DNA of 64,000 nucleotides from M3007 sp041392625 (GTDB lineage Bacteria; Bacteroidota; Bacteroidia; Chitinophagales; Saprospiraceae): NCBI GenBank assembly GCA_041392625.1, contig JAWKLR010000016.1, positions 1-64,000 of the forward strand. The letters are read 5' to 3'. Positions 28,445 to 37,266 of the stretch are shown in pieces. The position numbers and the translations under genes were made by a program. Every line of letters begins with the position of its first letter. The first letter of the stretch is position 1. The notes below the pieces were generated by a model. It was not told the DNA's origin, did not search any database, and saw only the letters and a list, made by a program, of their open reading frames with translations.

Positions 28445-29665
28445 TCAAACCGAGACAAGGTGTTGTTTGAGCGCTTCCCGGTAGTAATTTGCCAATCGTG
28501 CGGCAATTTCTTTTTGTTCAAAATTTGATTCAAAAAAGCGTCTGGCCTGGTTGCCCATGGCCTCCAGCATCGGGCCCGACTCCAGGCACCAGGCAACAGA
28601 CTCGGCAAATTCATCCGGTGTGTCTGCTACCAGCACCTCTTTCTCGTGCAGTGCGTCAATGCCTTCCAGTCCTACCTTGCTGGAGAGCACTACCCTGCCA
28701 AGCGCCATGCCTTCCAGGATTTTGGCGCGCATCCCTCCGCCAGACAGCAAAGGAACCAACATAACGGAATGCTGAAGGATGTATTCCTGGGCTGAGCCAA
28801 CTTCTCCGTGGACATGTATTCCCGGCTCATTCAACTGCAAAAGCCAATCGGGTGTGTTTCGTCCGGCAATGTGAAACTCCAGATCGGGAAACCGATTTTT
28901 GAGCTTGGGATGCCAAACCTCTTCCAGAAACCATTTCAATCCCTCGATGTTGGGCATCCAATCCAGCGAACCAATAAATGCGAGGGTAGGTTTTTGCTTA
29001 AAACTATCACCATGCGGCGTGTAACTTCTTGCATCAAGTCCGATTGGCGCTACGGTAACCGGACGGTTCAGGCCCATTTTTTTAAACAACTCCATATCCC
29101 GCTCGCTGATACAAACCAGCCCATCGTATCGATTGAGCATTTCTACTTCATAGGCTTTCAGGCGGGGCGTAATAATGTTGAGGTACCATTTCTTGATGGA
29201 ACTGCTGTTGCAGGCAATGCGCTCCCAAATCTCATGCTCGACATTGTGTGCCCGCATGACCACCAGTGCGTTGGAGTATTTGCGGATTACCGATACATAG
29301 GGTGCCAGAAAAACAGTTTCCAATTGAATAACGTCGTAGCGGTTTTTTTGAAGCAACTGAATGAGTTTCCGCTCAAACTTCCGGTCGACAAACCGCTGTA
29401 TGTGGTATGAATTGGTGGTAAACAGATTACAAACCGCGTGAAATGGTTTGATGCGGTTATCTACTTCAACGGTGTGGATGCTATGGTAAAAATCCAATTC
29501 TTCGGGCAGGAGGGATGTATCAAACCAGTGCTTGCTGGTGTTCATTGCCAGCAAACTCACTTCACAGCCCAATCCGGTAAACCCTTTGGCAAGGGCCTGA
29601 ACTGCCAAACTCTCCCCGTCTTTTAAGGGATAAGGAAATTTTTTACAGAGTTGAAGTATCTTCAT
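28445..29665 (-). CDS. Glycosyltransferase family 4-like protein
   Basis: 406 residues from MKILQLCKKFPYPLKDGESL (29665). A longer in-frame reading from 29752 would overlap the divergent lolD promoter and is rejected. GT-B fold: the N-terminal half has the acceptor side with RAHNVEHEIWERIA; the C-terminal half has LAFIGSLDWMPNIEGLKWFL, FHIAGRNTP and LLSGGGMRAKILEGMALGR with the Glu of the E-x7-E pattern. It probably adds a sugar to a surface polysaccharide or glycolipid. The donor and acceptor are unknown. No polysaccharide cluster surrounds it. Confidence 0.85.
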   Translation of the reverse strand: MKILQLCKKFPYPLKDGESLAVQALAKGFTGLGCEVSLLAMNTSKHWFDTSLLPEELDFYHSIHTVEVDNRIKPFHAVCNLFTTNSYHIQRFVDRKFERKLIQLLQKNRYDVIQLETVFLAPYVSVIRKYSNALVVMRAHNVEHEIWERIACNSSSIKKWYLNIITPRLKAYEVEMLNRYDGLVCISERDMELFKKMGLNRPVTVAPIGLDARSYTPHGDSFKQKPTLAFIGSLDWMPNIEGLKWFLEEVWHPKLKNRFPDLEFHIAGRNTPDWLLQLNEPGIHVHGEVGSAQEYILQHSVMLVPLLSGGGMRAKILEGMALGRVVLSSKVGLEGIDALHEKEVLVADTPDEFAESVAWCLESGPMLEAMGNQARRFFESNFEQKEIAARLANYYREALKQHLVSV

Positions 29666-29740
29666 AATCCGATCTGTTTCTAGTCGGGAGCCGCATTTAA
29701 ATTCCATTTTCGTACCAGCTCCAAGTCTCCACTTCTTATG

Positions 29741-29748
29741 TATCTTTG
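29741..29748 (+). promoter_or_regulatory. -7 promoter element 6 nt before the lolD start
   Basis: TATCTTTG matches TAnnTTTG and ends 6 nt before the ATG at 29755. Transcription would begin at or next to the start codon, making the message leaderless or nearly so. No TTG is seen at the usual distance upstream. Confidence 0.55.
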
Positions 29749-29754
29749 CCACCT

Positions 29755-30456
29755 ATGGTATTACGGGCAGACAATATTCACAAGTCCTACAATCAACTCC
29801 ACATCCTGAAAGGTGTGGACATGGCCGTTGAACGCGGGCAGGTTGTGAGCATCATTGGCAAATCCGGGGCGGGCAAAAGTACGTTATTACACATACTTGG
29901 CACACTCGATCTTGCAGATGAAGGCGATTTGCGCATAAATGATGTTTCCATCCGTCAACTCAATAAGCGTCAATTGGCCGAATTCCGAAACAAACACATA
30001 GGGTTTGTTTTTCAGTTCCACCACCTGTTGCCTGAGTTTACAGCCCTTGAAAATGTCTGTATGCCCGGATTTATTCAAAACACCCCACGACCAGCCCTGG
30101 AAAAACGAGCAGCCGAACTGCTGGACTACCTGGGGCTTTCCGACCGAATCCAACACAAGCCCACCGAAATGAGTGGTGGTGAACAGCAACGCGTGGCTGT
30201 AGCCCGCGCCCTGATCAATCAACCCGATGTTATTTTCGCCGATGAACCTACGGGCAACCTGGACAGCGTAGCCTCGCAGGATTTGCACCAACTGATCCGG
30301 CAATTGAGCGATGAAATGAACCAAACATTTGTCATCGTAACACACAACAAAGAACTTGCGGGATTGTCAGACCGGTGCCTGGAAATGAAAGACGGGCTGC
30401 TCAACGAAACCAACGGCTCCCAGCTTGTACACGCCACTGAATCACCAGCTGAATAA
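29755..30456 (+). CDS. lolD: LolD-like ABC transporter ATP-binding protein
   Basis: 233 residues. Walker A GKSGAGKST (about 38-46), Q-loop FQFHHLLPEFTALENV, signature MSGGEQQRVAVARAL, Walker B VIFADEPTGNLD and H-loop IVTHN. The MacB/LolD/FtsE subclass pattern is clear. LolD drives release of lipoproteins from the inner membrane together with LolC/E, but no permease gene is adjacent; MacB-type is an alternative. The alkaline-phosphatase gene follows within 5 to 59 nt. Confidence 0.85.
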   Translation: MVLRADNIHKSYNQLHILKGVDMAVERGQVVSIIGKSGAGKSTLLHILGTLDLADEGDLRINDVSIRQLNKRQLAEFRNKHIGFVFQFHHLLPEFTALENVCMPGFIQNTPRPALEKRAAELLDYLGLSDRIQHKPTEMSGGEQQRVAVARALINQPDVIFADEPTGNLDSVASQDLHQLIRQLSDEMNQTFVIVTHNKELAGLSDRCLEMKDGLLNETNGSQLVHATESPAE

Positions 30457-30515
30457 ACTCTGTGAACATCCGCTCGCCAAAAAACACCGCTGTATCCCAC
30501 ATCGTTCGTAGAACG

Positions 30516-31619
30516 ATGGCCCTGCTCGTATCGCTGCCTGTTTTATTTTTTTTCCAATATTGCTCCGTAAAAACCTACGAGCAAACGCCTCTACCAGAGG
30601 GCCCTCCTAAAGCAGCCAAACCCAAAAACATCATTCTGATGATTGGCGATGGGATGGCATTGGCACAGATCAGTGCCGGTATGTACTGGAAAGGAAATGG
30701 TCGTTCTGCGTTTGAACTGTTTCCGGTAGTGGGATTCCACACTAGTCATTCCTCCAACAACCTGATCACCGATTCGGCTGCGGGAGCAACTGCATTTGCC
30801 TGTGGACACAAAACCTACAACGGCGCCATTGGTGTCCTTCCGCCAGACGATACCCCCTGCGAAAACGTAATGCACCAATTGGGCGTCGACAGCCTGGCAA
30901 CGGGAATTGTCGTAACCTGCTCGGCTACCCATGCCACCCCGGCTGCTTTCATCGCACACCAGGAAATCCGGGCGTTTTCCGAGGCAATTGCCATGGAATA
31001 TCTGGACAGCCCGTTGGATTGCTACATCGGTGGCGGGGAATATTATTTTAACAATCGGCCCGATAAAAAACCGCTGGAAGATTCCCTGCTTCAGGAGGGT
31101 TATGTAATCCGGAGAAATAGCAACCTCAACAAATTGCCCATGGATGGCTCGGCGCCCTTCATGGTTTTCACCGCTCCCAGAGAACCTGCACCGGCGCTTA
31201 AAGGCCGCGATTACCTGCCCAAGGCCACTTCAGTTGCCTGCGAATATCTGAGAAATCGAAGCGAAAAAGGGTTCTTTCTGATGGTGGAAGGCAGTCAGAT
31301 CGACTGGGCGCTGCACGCCAACGACCCAAACTGGCTGCGTACCGAAATGCTGGATTTTGAACGAGCAGTTCGCGCAGCCCTAGAATTTGCAGCAGCCGAC
31401 GGGAACACCCTGGTATTGGTTACAGGCGACCACGAATGCGGCGGACTTTCCCTGGAATATGGCGGCAGATCCGCAGAATTCACCCCGAGCTTCGCCGAAC
31501 GCCTACACACCGCAGCAATGGTTCCCGTATTGGCCTATGGCCCGCAGGACACCCTCTTTACCGGCATTTACGATAATACCGAACTGTACTATAAGATGAT
31601 GCAGGCGTTGGGGCGTTGA
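30516..31619 (+). CDS. Alkaline phosphatase (PhoA-like), probable lipoprotein
   Basis: 367 residues from the ATG at 30516; a GTG at 30462 is also in frame. A hydrophobic signal segment (LLVSLPVLFFFQ) ends in a Cys suggesting a lipoprotein, though the lipobox is not canonical. The alkaline-phosphatase core is complete: IGDGM (Asp45, zinc), TDSAAGATAFACG with nucleophile Ser87, EGSQIDWALHAND, and TGDHECGG with zinc ligands Asp and His. It hydrolyses phosphate monoesters in the periplasm. It follows lolD closely, so the two may be co-transcribed. No Pho-box is recognised upstream. Confidence 0.88.
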   Translation: MALLVSLPVLFFFQYCSVKTYEQTPLPEGPPKAAKPKNIILMIGDGMALAQISAGMYWKGNGRSAFELFPVVGFHTSHSSNNLITDSAAGATAFACGHKTYNGAIGVLPPDDTPCENVMHQLGVDSLATGIVVTCSATHATPAAFIAHQEIRAFSEAIAMEYLDSPLDCYIGGGEYYFNNRPDKKPLEDSLLQEGYVIRRNSNLNKLPMDGSAPFMVFTAPREPAPALKGRDYLPKATSVACEYLRNRSEKGFFLMVEGSQIDWALHANDPNWLRTEMLDFERAVRAALEFAAADGNTLVLVTGDHECGGLSLEYGGRSAEFTPSFAERLHTAAMVPVLAYGPQDTLFTGIYDNTELYYKMMQALGR

Positions 31620-31683
31620 GGGATCAAGTAGCACGATAATGGCCCCCAGTTGGTTCAATTTAAGTAGTGCTGAGTAAGCGCTT

Positions 31684-32367
31684 TTAGCCGAGTCTAATCC
31701 GTGTCTGGTGCAATGGATAATCCGGAATATTTAGTCCGAGAAATATATCCCGTCTGCCAACATAAATGTTGCCTTGAGAAACCAGTTTTACGATTCCGCT
31801 TCCCGCCCTGTTTTCCATTCGACTTCTGCGTTCAACCGTCAACAGACTATCGTTATCAAAGACAATATCATCGATGTAATACTGCTCTTTCAAGTTGGGC
31901 TCTTTTACATGGACATGCACATGGGCCGGTTCGTTTCTGTTGGGATATGAGCCTGGTCGCGTTGTATAAATGGAGTACCTGCCTTTTGAATCTGTTTTCA
32001 CCCAACCGCGTAAATAGCCGTGGGTTTGTCCCAACTTATTTTTGGGCATATTTCGTTCTTCGCTGTCATCGCATGCATAAATTCCATTGGTATTGGTTTG
32101 GTAGTAATATAAAATTACATCCGGAGCAGGTGTCTGTCCATTCTGTTGATATACCGTTCCGGTCAACAATATTTTCTGCCCCGGCTTATTCCACCCGGGG
32201 CAGGTATCTATTGAAAACAATTCTTCCGGCATATTATAAAATACCGGCATCTCCCGATCAAAATCACTGCTCAATGTACTTGACTGCTCGGGTTGTGCCT
32301 GTCCACTACATCCTGTCAGAAATAAGGCCAGTGCTAAAATCAAGAATTGGGTCCTATACATATTCAC
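31684..32367 (-). CDS. Lipoprotein resembling intradiol ring-cleavage dioxygenase
   Basis: 227 residues with a lipobox LFLTGC (Cys20). The dioxygenase-like beta-sandwich shows LTGTVYQQNGQTPAPDVILY, TDSKGRYSIYTTRPGSYPN and PAHVHVHV, the segments around the iron site in the protocatechuate 3,4-dioxygenase beta family. Of the usual two-Tyr, two-His iron ligands, the Tyr and His residues near GSYPN and HVHV are present. In Bacteroidota these lipoproteins are widespread with unproven substrates. It stands alone, convergent with the phosphatase gene. Confidence 0.75.
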   Translation of the reverse strand: MNMYRTQFLILALALFLTGCSGQAQPEQSSTLSSDFDREMPVFYNMPEELFSIDTCPGWNKPGQKILLTGTVYQQNGQTPAPDVILYYYQTNTNGIYACDDSEERNMPKNKLGQTHGYLRGWVKTDSKGRYSIYTTRPGSYPNRNEPAHVHVHVKEPNLKEQYYIDDIVFDNDSLLTVERRSRMENRAGSGIVKLVSQGNIYVGRRDIFLGLNIPDYPLHQTRIRLG

Positions 32368-32469
32368 ATTGAAAGGTTTTTCAATTCACCATTTGTGTAA
32401 GTTATTCCTATACGAATTCGCCTTACTGCTACCAGACCAGGTAACCACAAATTCGGTTCGACACTACAC

Positions 32470-34203
32470 CTACTTTAGTTTCAAAATCACCGCCTGATAA
32501 GGCAACAAATTGATCGCGTTGTTTTCAATCTGCAACTCCGAATAATTGTTGATAACCGTTGCTTCGATATTACCCAATTCCGACAGCGAAATGGAGGATG
32601 ACTCTTCCGAAAAATTCAAAAGCACCAGCATTTTGTCTGCATCCAGGGTTCGAGTATAGGCATAAATGGTAGGATGTGCTCTTTCCAAAATCTCGTATTG
32701 ACCATAAACCAACACGGGATTTTCCTTCCGCACCCTGGTCATTTTTCTAAAATGATTAAGTATGCTGTTGGGCTCTTTATCCTGAGCGGCCACATTGATT
32801 TCAGGGTAATTGTCATTTACCCGTTTCCAGGGTATTCCGCTTGTAAAACCTGCATTTTTTGTGGTATCCCATTGCATGGGTGTACGCCCATTTTCACGTG
32901 AACTGTAATTCAACAACTGCATAAATTCATTGAGGTCCTCACCGGAGGCCAAGGCTGCTTTGTACTTTCCTTTTGCATCCACATCTACATACTCTTCTAT
33001 GTTGGGCATATCCATGTTGGTCATCCCGATCTCATCCCCGTAATAGGTAAAAGGGGTACCCCGCATACTCAACATAAATGTGTTTAGCATTTGTGTAGAA
33101 GGGGTACGAAACTCCGGATCCGGACTCCCGAAACGATCTACCAAACGGGCATTGTCGTGGTTGGACAAGAATATGGAAATCCAGCCGTTTTCTGCAAAAG
33201 CACTGTCCCACCGGGTGAACACGTCTTTAAATTCGGATAGCTCATATCGATCGGGCGTTCTCGACATATCTACCGACTCAAAATGGTAGGCCATTTGCAG
33301 TTCGTCGCGATCGGCATCAACCAGGTCATGGGCATCCTTGAAGGTACTTCCTGCGCCTTCGGCTACTGCAAACACATCGTATTTTTCAATCACCTCGTGG
33401 TACATTTCATTCAAATATTCATGCAGTTGCGGGCGCATACCGTACCATTTGATAAATTCCTTTTCATGTCCCTCAGGAAACTCCGGCCAGGTGGTGTCCT
33501 TGCTTGCAAACTGAAATGCATCCATCCGGAAGCCATCTACGCCTTTTTCGGCCCAAAACTTCATGATGTCATACACTTCCTTCCGCAACTTGGGGTTTTC
33601 CCAATTCAGGTCGGGTTGTTGCTCGGCGAACGTATGCAGGTAGTAGGCGTTGGTTAGCGAATCGTACTCCCAGGCACCTTCCGGGTCGAACAGGCTGTGC
33701 CGGTAGGACGGATCGCCCTTTTCAGCAGGCCACCAATGGTAATAATCACGGTAGGGATTGTCTCTGGACAGCCGGGATTGCTTGAACCACTCGTGCTGGT
33801 CGCTGCTGTGGTTCACAACTACATCCAGCACGAATTTTATTCCACGCGCATGAAATCCGTCCAGCATTTTTTGAAAATCCTCCATGGTACCATACCGGGG
33901 ATGTATGGCCCGGTAATCTGCAACATCGTACCCATTATCCACTAATGGCGACTCAAAAAACGGGTTCATCCAGACCATGGTAATGCCCAGGCTTTCGATG
34001 TAATCGAGTTTTTCAATTACGCCTTTGAAATCGCCAAATCCATCCCCATCCGTATCCTTAAAACTCTGTGGATAAATCTGGTACAAGATGCCTTCTTTCC
34101 ACCAGACACCATCACTTCCGGCTTGTTCGGCATCCGGCTTTTCTTCGCTGGCACAGCCAAACATCAAGAACAGCATCAGGATTTGTAAAAAGCGATTTTT
34201 CAT
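32470..34203 (-). CDS. GH13 alpha-glucosidase / oligo-1,6-glucosidase-like lipoprotein
   Basis: 577 residues with lipobox LMFGC (Cys17), so probably membrane-anchored in the periplasm or on the surface. A GH13 (beta/alpha)8 barrel is complete: DVVVNHSSDQ (about 127-136), GVDGFRMDAF with nucleophile Asp228, VAEGAG with acid/base Glu282, and SNHDNARLV with Asp350. The C-terminal beta domain ends in VILKLK. It hydrolyses alpha-1,4 or alpha-1,6 glucosidic bonds of malto- or isomalto-oligosaccharides. No SusC/D pair lies in the window. Confidence 0.9.
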   Translation of the reverse strand: MKNRFLQILMLFLMFGCASEEKPDAEQAGSDGVWWKEGILYQIYPQSFKDTDGDGFGDFKGVIEKLDYIESLGITMVWMNPFFESPLVDNGYDVADYRAIHPRYGTMEDFQKMLDGFHARGIKFVLDVVVNHSSDQHEWFKQSRLSRDNPYRDYYHWWPAEKGDPSYRHSLFDPEGAWEYDSLTNAYYLHTFAEQQPDLNWENPKLRKEVYDIMKFWAEKGVDGFRMDAFQFASKDTTWPEFPEGHEKEFIKWYGMRPQLHEYLNEMYHEVIEKYDVFAVAEGAGSTFKDAHDLVDADRDELQMAYHFESVDMSRTPDRYELSEFKDVFTRWDSAFAENGWISIFLSNHDNARLVDRFGSPDPEFRTPSTQMLNTFMLSMRGTPFTYYGDEIGMTNMDMPNIEEYVDVDAKGKYKAALASGEDLNEFMQLLNYSSRENGRTPMQWDTTKNAGFTSGIPWKRVNDNYPEINVAAQDKEPNSILNHFRKMTRVRKENPVLVYGQYEILERAHPTIYAYTRTLDADKMLVLLNFSEESSSISLSELGNIEATVINNYSELQIENNAINLLPYQAVILKLK

Positions 34204-34323
34204 AGTTTGTTTTGATGATTGATTATAGAAAGGCCTTAATGACAGGTCCTGCGTTTTTAAGGTGGAATATCTTATTTCAATCTAAACACACATCTTAGTA
34301 CAACCTATTCGGGCGTTCCCTGA

Positions 34324-34860
34324 TCAAAGCCATGGAAATGAAAATAACAACACTTTGATTAATATAATTATAAATGCAGTGGCTCCAATTTTGAAAAAAC
34401 TTAATTGATTCCCAAATAAAACGTGGCCCAAGATAAACAACCTAATTAGAAGGGCAACCAGATCGTAAAATACTATCACCGGGTCTGGGTCTCCACCATA
34501 ACCAACTACATATCCACCTTTCAAAAGAAATAATTTAGCAATCCAAAAGGCTAGCTCAACCCCAAATAGCATTTGTTTCTTCTTGCGATTATCTGCCTTG
34601 AGAGCCCCAATTATCAGAAAAAGCGAGCATGCTGAGAACAGAATATTTCTCGGTGCCAGAATCGATTCTCCCAGGACGACACAACCAGAAGCATGGGTAT
34701 TATCTAAGGTCGTAAAAAAGCCTAAAACAATCCAGGCAATTAAGACCTTAAATCCGGTAGTTTCATATATCTCAAGGTTCAACTGCATGTACTTTGAAAC
34801 CCAAACTAAACAAAACCCAAGCATCAGTAAAAATGTGGATGTAAATAAAAGCGGTATCAT
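34324..34860 (-). CDS. Hypothetical polytopic membrane protein
   Basis: 178 residues from the ATG at 34860 (MIPLLFTSTFLLML); an ATG at 34905 is in frame but adds a polar head. About five hydrophobic helices alternate with short loops; a GGDPDPVIVFYDL loop and a KADNRKKKQ cytosolic patch are the only distinctive spots. No family is recognised. It lies behind the DUF4287/DUF5655 gene on the same strand and may be co-transcribed. Base composition is more AT-rich than its neighbours. Confidence 0.5.
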   Translation of the reverse strand: MIPLLFTSTFLLMLGFCLVWVSKYMQLNLEIYETTGFKVLIAWIVLGFFTTLDNTHASGCVVLGESILAPRNILFSACSLFLIIGALKADNRKKKQMLFGVELAFWIAKLFLLKGGYVVGYGGDPDPVIVFYDLVALLIRLFILGHVLFGNQLSFFKIGATAFIIILIKVLLFSFPWL

Positions 34861-34920
34861 GCGATATTGGGTAGTTTTAAATTCATGAATGGCATATATG
34901 TACACCTATTCTTATCACAC

Positions 34921-35463
34921 TCATCCCGCTTTCTGGTAAGCCTCATGCAGCCATCCACGGAGTTCTTCGTCAATTTGATTAACGTCGGTCAATTGAACCC
35001 GATGCGTGCACATGGTACCGAAAGGACCGGAGTTTTCAAGGCGTTCAGTGGTAGGTTTATCCTTCAATTTAAGCCCCAGATCAATTCTGGTTTTGGTTGA
35101 GGGACGAATAACTGCGAATTTCTTTTTCCGGTCTAAACTGACTTCAGTCTTTTTGGGCGTAACGCGAACATCTCCTCCAAATTCCGCTACCAGATCAAGC
35201 AATTTTTGGTAAATCGGAAGTAGAATTTCTTTGCCTTCGTATTGACTGGCAACGAGGTCATCCGTGGATTTTTGCTCCTCTTTTGAAAGCGCTACGATTG
35301 TGTTTGCAAAACCATGGGTCACGCCATGTTCCGATTTCAAAAAGGCTACCGCCTCAGTATGTTTCGTAAATGTTTTGGTGCTCAAAATAGCCTTCCATTC
35401 ATCCAACGACTTGCCTGTTTTCGCTGGCATGTTGTCGATCATAGTTTGCAGTACTTTATCCAT
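34921..35463 (-). CDS. DUF4287 plus DUF5655 domain protein
   Basis: 180 residues. The N-terminal DUF4287 half (about 1-70) carries MPAKTGKSLDEWKAIL and HGVTHGFANTIV. The C-terminal DUF5655 half (about 75-180) has VTPKKTEVSLDRKKKFAVI, RIDLGLKL and MCTHRVQLTDVN. Both domains are common in small cytosolic bacterial proteins; function is unknown, and DUF5655 has been linked to DNA-transport-like proteins only by similarity. No signal peptide. It is the upstream member of a two-gene unit with the membrane protein at 34324. Confidence 0.85.
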   Translation of the reverse strand: MDKVLQTMIDNMPAKTGKSLDEWKAILSTKTFTKHTEAVAFLKSEHGVTHGFANTIVALSKEEQKSTDDLVASQYEGKEILLPIYQKLLDLVAEFGGDVRVTPKKTEVSLDRKKKFAVIRPSTKTRIDLGLKLKDKPTTERLENSGPFGTMCTHRVQLTDVNQIDEELRGWLHEAYQKAG

Positions 35464-35509
35464 GTGGGTTGCTTTTAGCGATTAGGAATTTATGTGAACA
35501 TACCGTGGT

Positions 35510-36115
35510 TTATGGAGTATCCCCCCCTTCAACATCCTGCCGCACTTTTTTTCGCCACGCTTTTCCATATGTGTTGTCCAGGAGTTCAAAAACTTGTTGA
35601 TTGTAGGCGTGCAAACAATCCGTACTGGGCGGCTGGCACCCAAAATCGTAATATGCAATTTGATATTTTTTTTCAAATTTCCTATCCAATCTGGTGTTTG
35701 CCTTGGGTGCCACGCTCCCTACCAAAAGTAACCTTGCCTTTCCATTTTCCCAATCAGACAAAGCCGTTTGTTTATCAAATTGACAGTCGGCATGGAGTGT
35801 AAATGTTGAATCTACTCCGGCCGATGCCATCCGTATCTCAAACTCGTGATCACGATACCCAAATACATTTGCCCGGATTACATACACACTATCAGGCCTT
35901 AATCTCGGGATTTTGAACGCCCCTAAACTATCTAAAACCGAATACGTGCAACGACTTTTGGGAGCCCCTTTTTTATTAAACGCAATAAATTGCAAATCGA
36001 CCGGCTTTAAACCCGTTGCCGAAGAAAGGATTTTTCCGGTTAGTGTGGTTTGGCTAAAACATAGATTGCTTTCAAAGAGTATGAAAGCCAGAAGGAATAG
36101 GTATTGTGGTTTCAT
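35510..36115 (-). CDS. Secreted protein with carboxypeptidase-regulatory-like domain
   Basis: 201 residues from the ATG at 36115 (MKPQYLFLLAFILF), which gives a clean signal peptide ending SQ; a longer frame to 36262 overlaps the CPBP gene and is not credible. Residues 24-110 look like a carboxypeptidase regulatory/CNA-B-type beta-sandwich. The C-terminal part has YQIAYYDFGCQPP and a TYGKAWRKKVRQDVEGG end, a motif shared by many Bacteroidota proteins of unknown function, where a Cys-containing FGC segment recurs. It follows the CPBP gene by 7 nt, so one operon. Confidence 0.7.
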   Translation of the reverse strand: MKPQYLFLLAFILFESNLCFSQTTLTGKILSSATGLKPVDLQFIAFNKKGAPKSRCTYSVLDSLGAFKIPRLRPDSVYVIRANVFGYRDHEFEIRMASAGVDSTFTLHADCQFDKQTALSDWENGKARLLLVGSVAPKANTRLDRKFEKKYQIAYYDFGCQPPSTDCLHAYNQQVFELLDNTYGKAWRKKVRQDVEGGDTP

Positions 36116-36122
36116 ATTTATT

Positions 36123-36938
36123 CTATACATACGGGTTCCCCAACACATGAAAAACCAAATCGAATGCAACATGGGAAAGAATCGCAACCAGAAGTCCTCT
36201 TTTCCAATAAATCCAGCCAAACGTTGTGCCAGTGATGAAATTTCCAACCATGGTGACACCAATGGTAAACGGTGTCAAATCCACAAAATTTTGTTGTAAT
36301 GGCAGGTGGATAAGGCCAAAAAACACGGCTGTAATAAAAATACCTGCCCAAACCATCTTATTACTTGGCTCCTCCTTGCGTTTAAAAAACTGCATCAGGA
36401 CAATTAAAAAAGACATCAGGCCCAGGCGAAACATGATTTCTTCGCTGATGCCGGCAGAGAATGAAACCAGGGCATAAAAGGATTTGGCAGGACGAGCAAG
36501 CTTGTGCGAAACAGGATAAAACGCTTTCTGCAATTCAAACAAACCCAATAAAACCAAGGCCACAAACACCGCCAAAAGAATACTCGATAGAACAGCATCC
36601 CACCTGAGCAGCTCACTTACCGGTTTCCTGGAAAAAAACCTTGCAATCACCGGGGCTCCCAGATTGGCTTTTGCAGATAGCCAAATACCTATAAAAGCAA
36701 GCAAGGCACCTAGTACCAGGCTACTAAGTCCAATTGTAAACACATCGCTAAAAACCGAAGGATTTAAATGCACATCCGTTTGTCCGGCTTCTATGTGCAA
36801 TCTTTTTAGTTCCCGACTAAAAGGTATATTAATTAACGCACCAACCATGAAGAGCAGCACTACTGATACAGACACCTGCCAACGATAGGATTCTTTTTCT
36901 TCTTTATCCTGAGCAATGGATGGAGTAAATAGTTTCAT
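36123..36938 (-). CDS. CPBP-family intramembrane glutamic protease
   Basis: 271 residues from MKLFTPSIAQ (36938). About seven helices. The CPBP (Abi) motif 1 SEEIMFR with the catalytic EE and Arg, motif 2 FFGLIHL with His, and motif 3 LSHVAFD with His are all present. The family includes CAAX-processing and bacteriocin-self-immunity proteases, but most bacterial members have no known substrate. It overlaps no other gene and precedes the carboxypeptidase-like gene by 7 nt. Confidence 0.88.
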   Translation of the reverse strand: MKLFTPSIAQDKEEKESYRWQVSVSVVLLFMVGALINIPFSRELKRLHIEAGQTDVHLNPSVFSDVFTIGLSSLVLGALLAFIGIWLSAKANLGAPVIARFFSRKPVSELLRWDAVLSSILLAVFVALVLLGLFELQKAFYPVSHKLARPAKSFYALVSFSAGISEEIMFRLGLMSFLIVLMQFFKRKEEPSNKMVWAGIFITAVFFGLIHLPLQQNFVDLTPFTIGVTMVGNFITGTTFGWIYWKRGLLVAILSHVAFDLVFHVLGNPYV

Positions 36939-37266
36939 AAATTGTATGTGAACCATGTTCTGATTGATCGCAATTTGAGCGTGCCTGAGATTTTTGATTG
37001 TGAAAATGCTACTTCCGTGCATACAACCATTTTGACAAAAAACATGGAAAACAAGAAGGTGGCATTTACACTAAGGATTGGGTTGATTGCTGCCACAAAA
37101 TATAGAAAATCCACTAAACAATATCAGCGGAAGTGGTCGTCGGCAATTTCATTCGTGCAGCTTGGTAAAAATAAAAAAGCGCGTTTGAAATTTTGATTTG
37201 CAGATTAAAAACCCAGTCAAAATTCCAAACACGCTCTATGGTGTTTGTCGATACGGTCTATGTAGA
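36939..37266. other. Gene-free spacer containing inverted-repeat copy B
   Basis: 328 nt. An open reading frame of 84 codons on the plus strand (36942-37196) has no recognisable family and a composition typical of chance. The only structured element is the inverted repeat at 37178-37235. Composition is AT-rich. Confidence 0.4.
37178..37235. repeat. Inverted repeat, copy B of the 3'-end family
   Basis: Arms AGCGCGTTTGAAATTTTGA (37178-37196) and TCAAAATTCCAAACACGCT (37217-37235) pair at 17 of 19 positions around a 20-nt loop. It is 31 nt past the stop of the leftward ygiD gene. Confidence 0.75.

Noticed and set aside
32885..32905. parS-like site TTTTCACGTGAACT inside the GH13 gene
   Set aside because: Only 11 of 16 positions match the usual parS 16-mer and it lies within a coding region away from parAB; likely chance.
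36942..37196. 84-codon plus-strand frame before the ygiD stop region
   Set aside because: No family, Lys/Ser-rich composition, no promoter or conserved feature; treated as chance in an AT-rich spacer.
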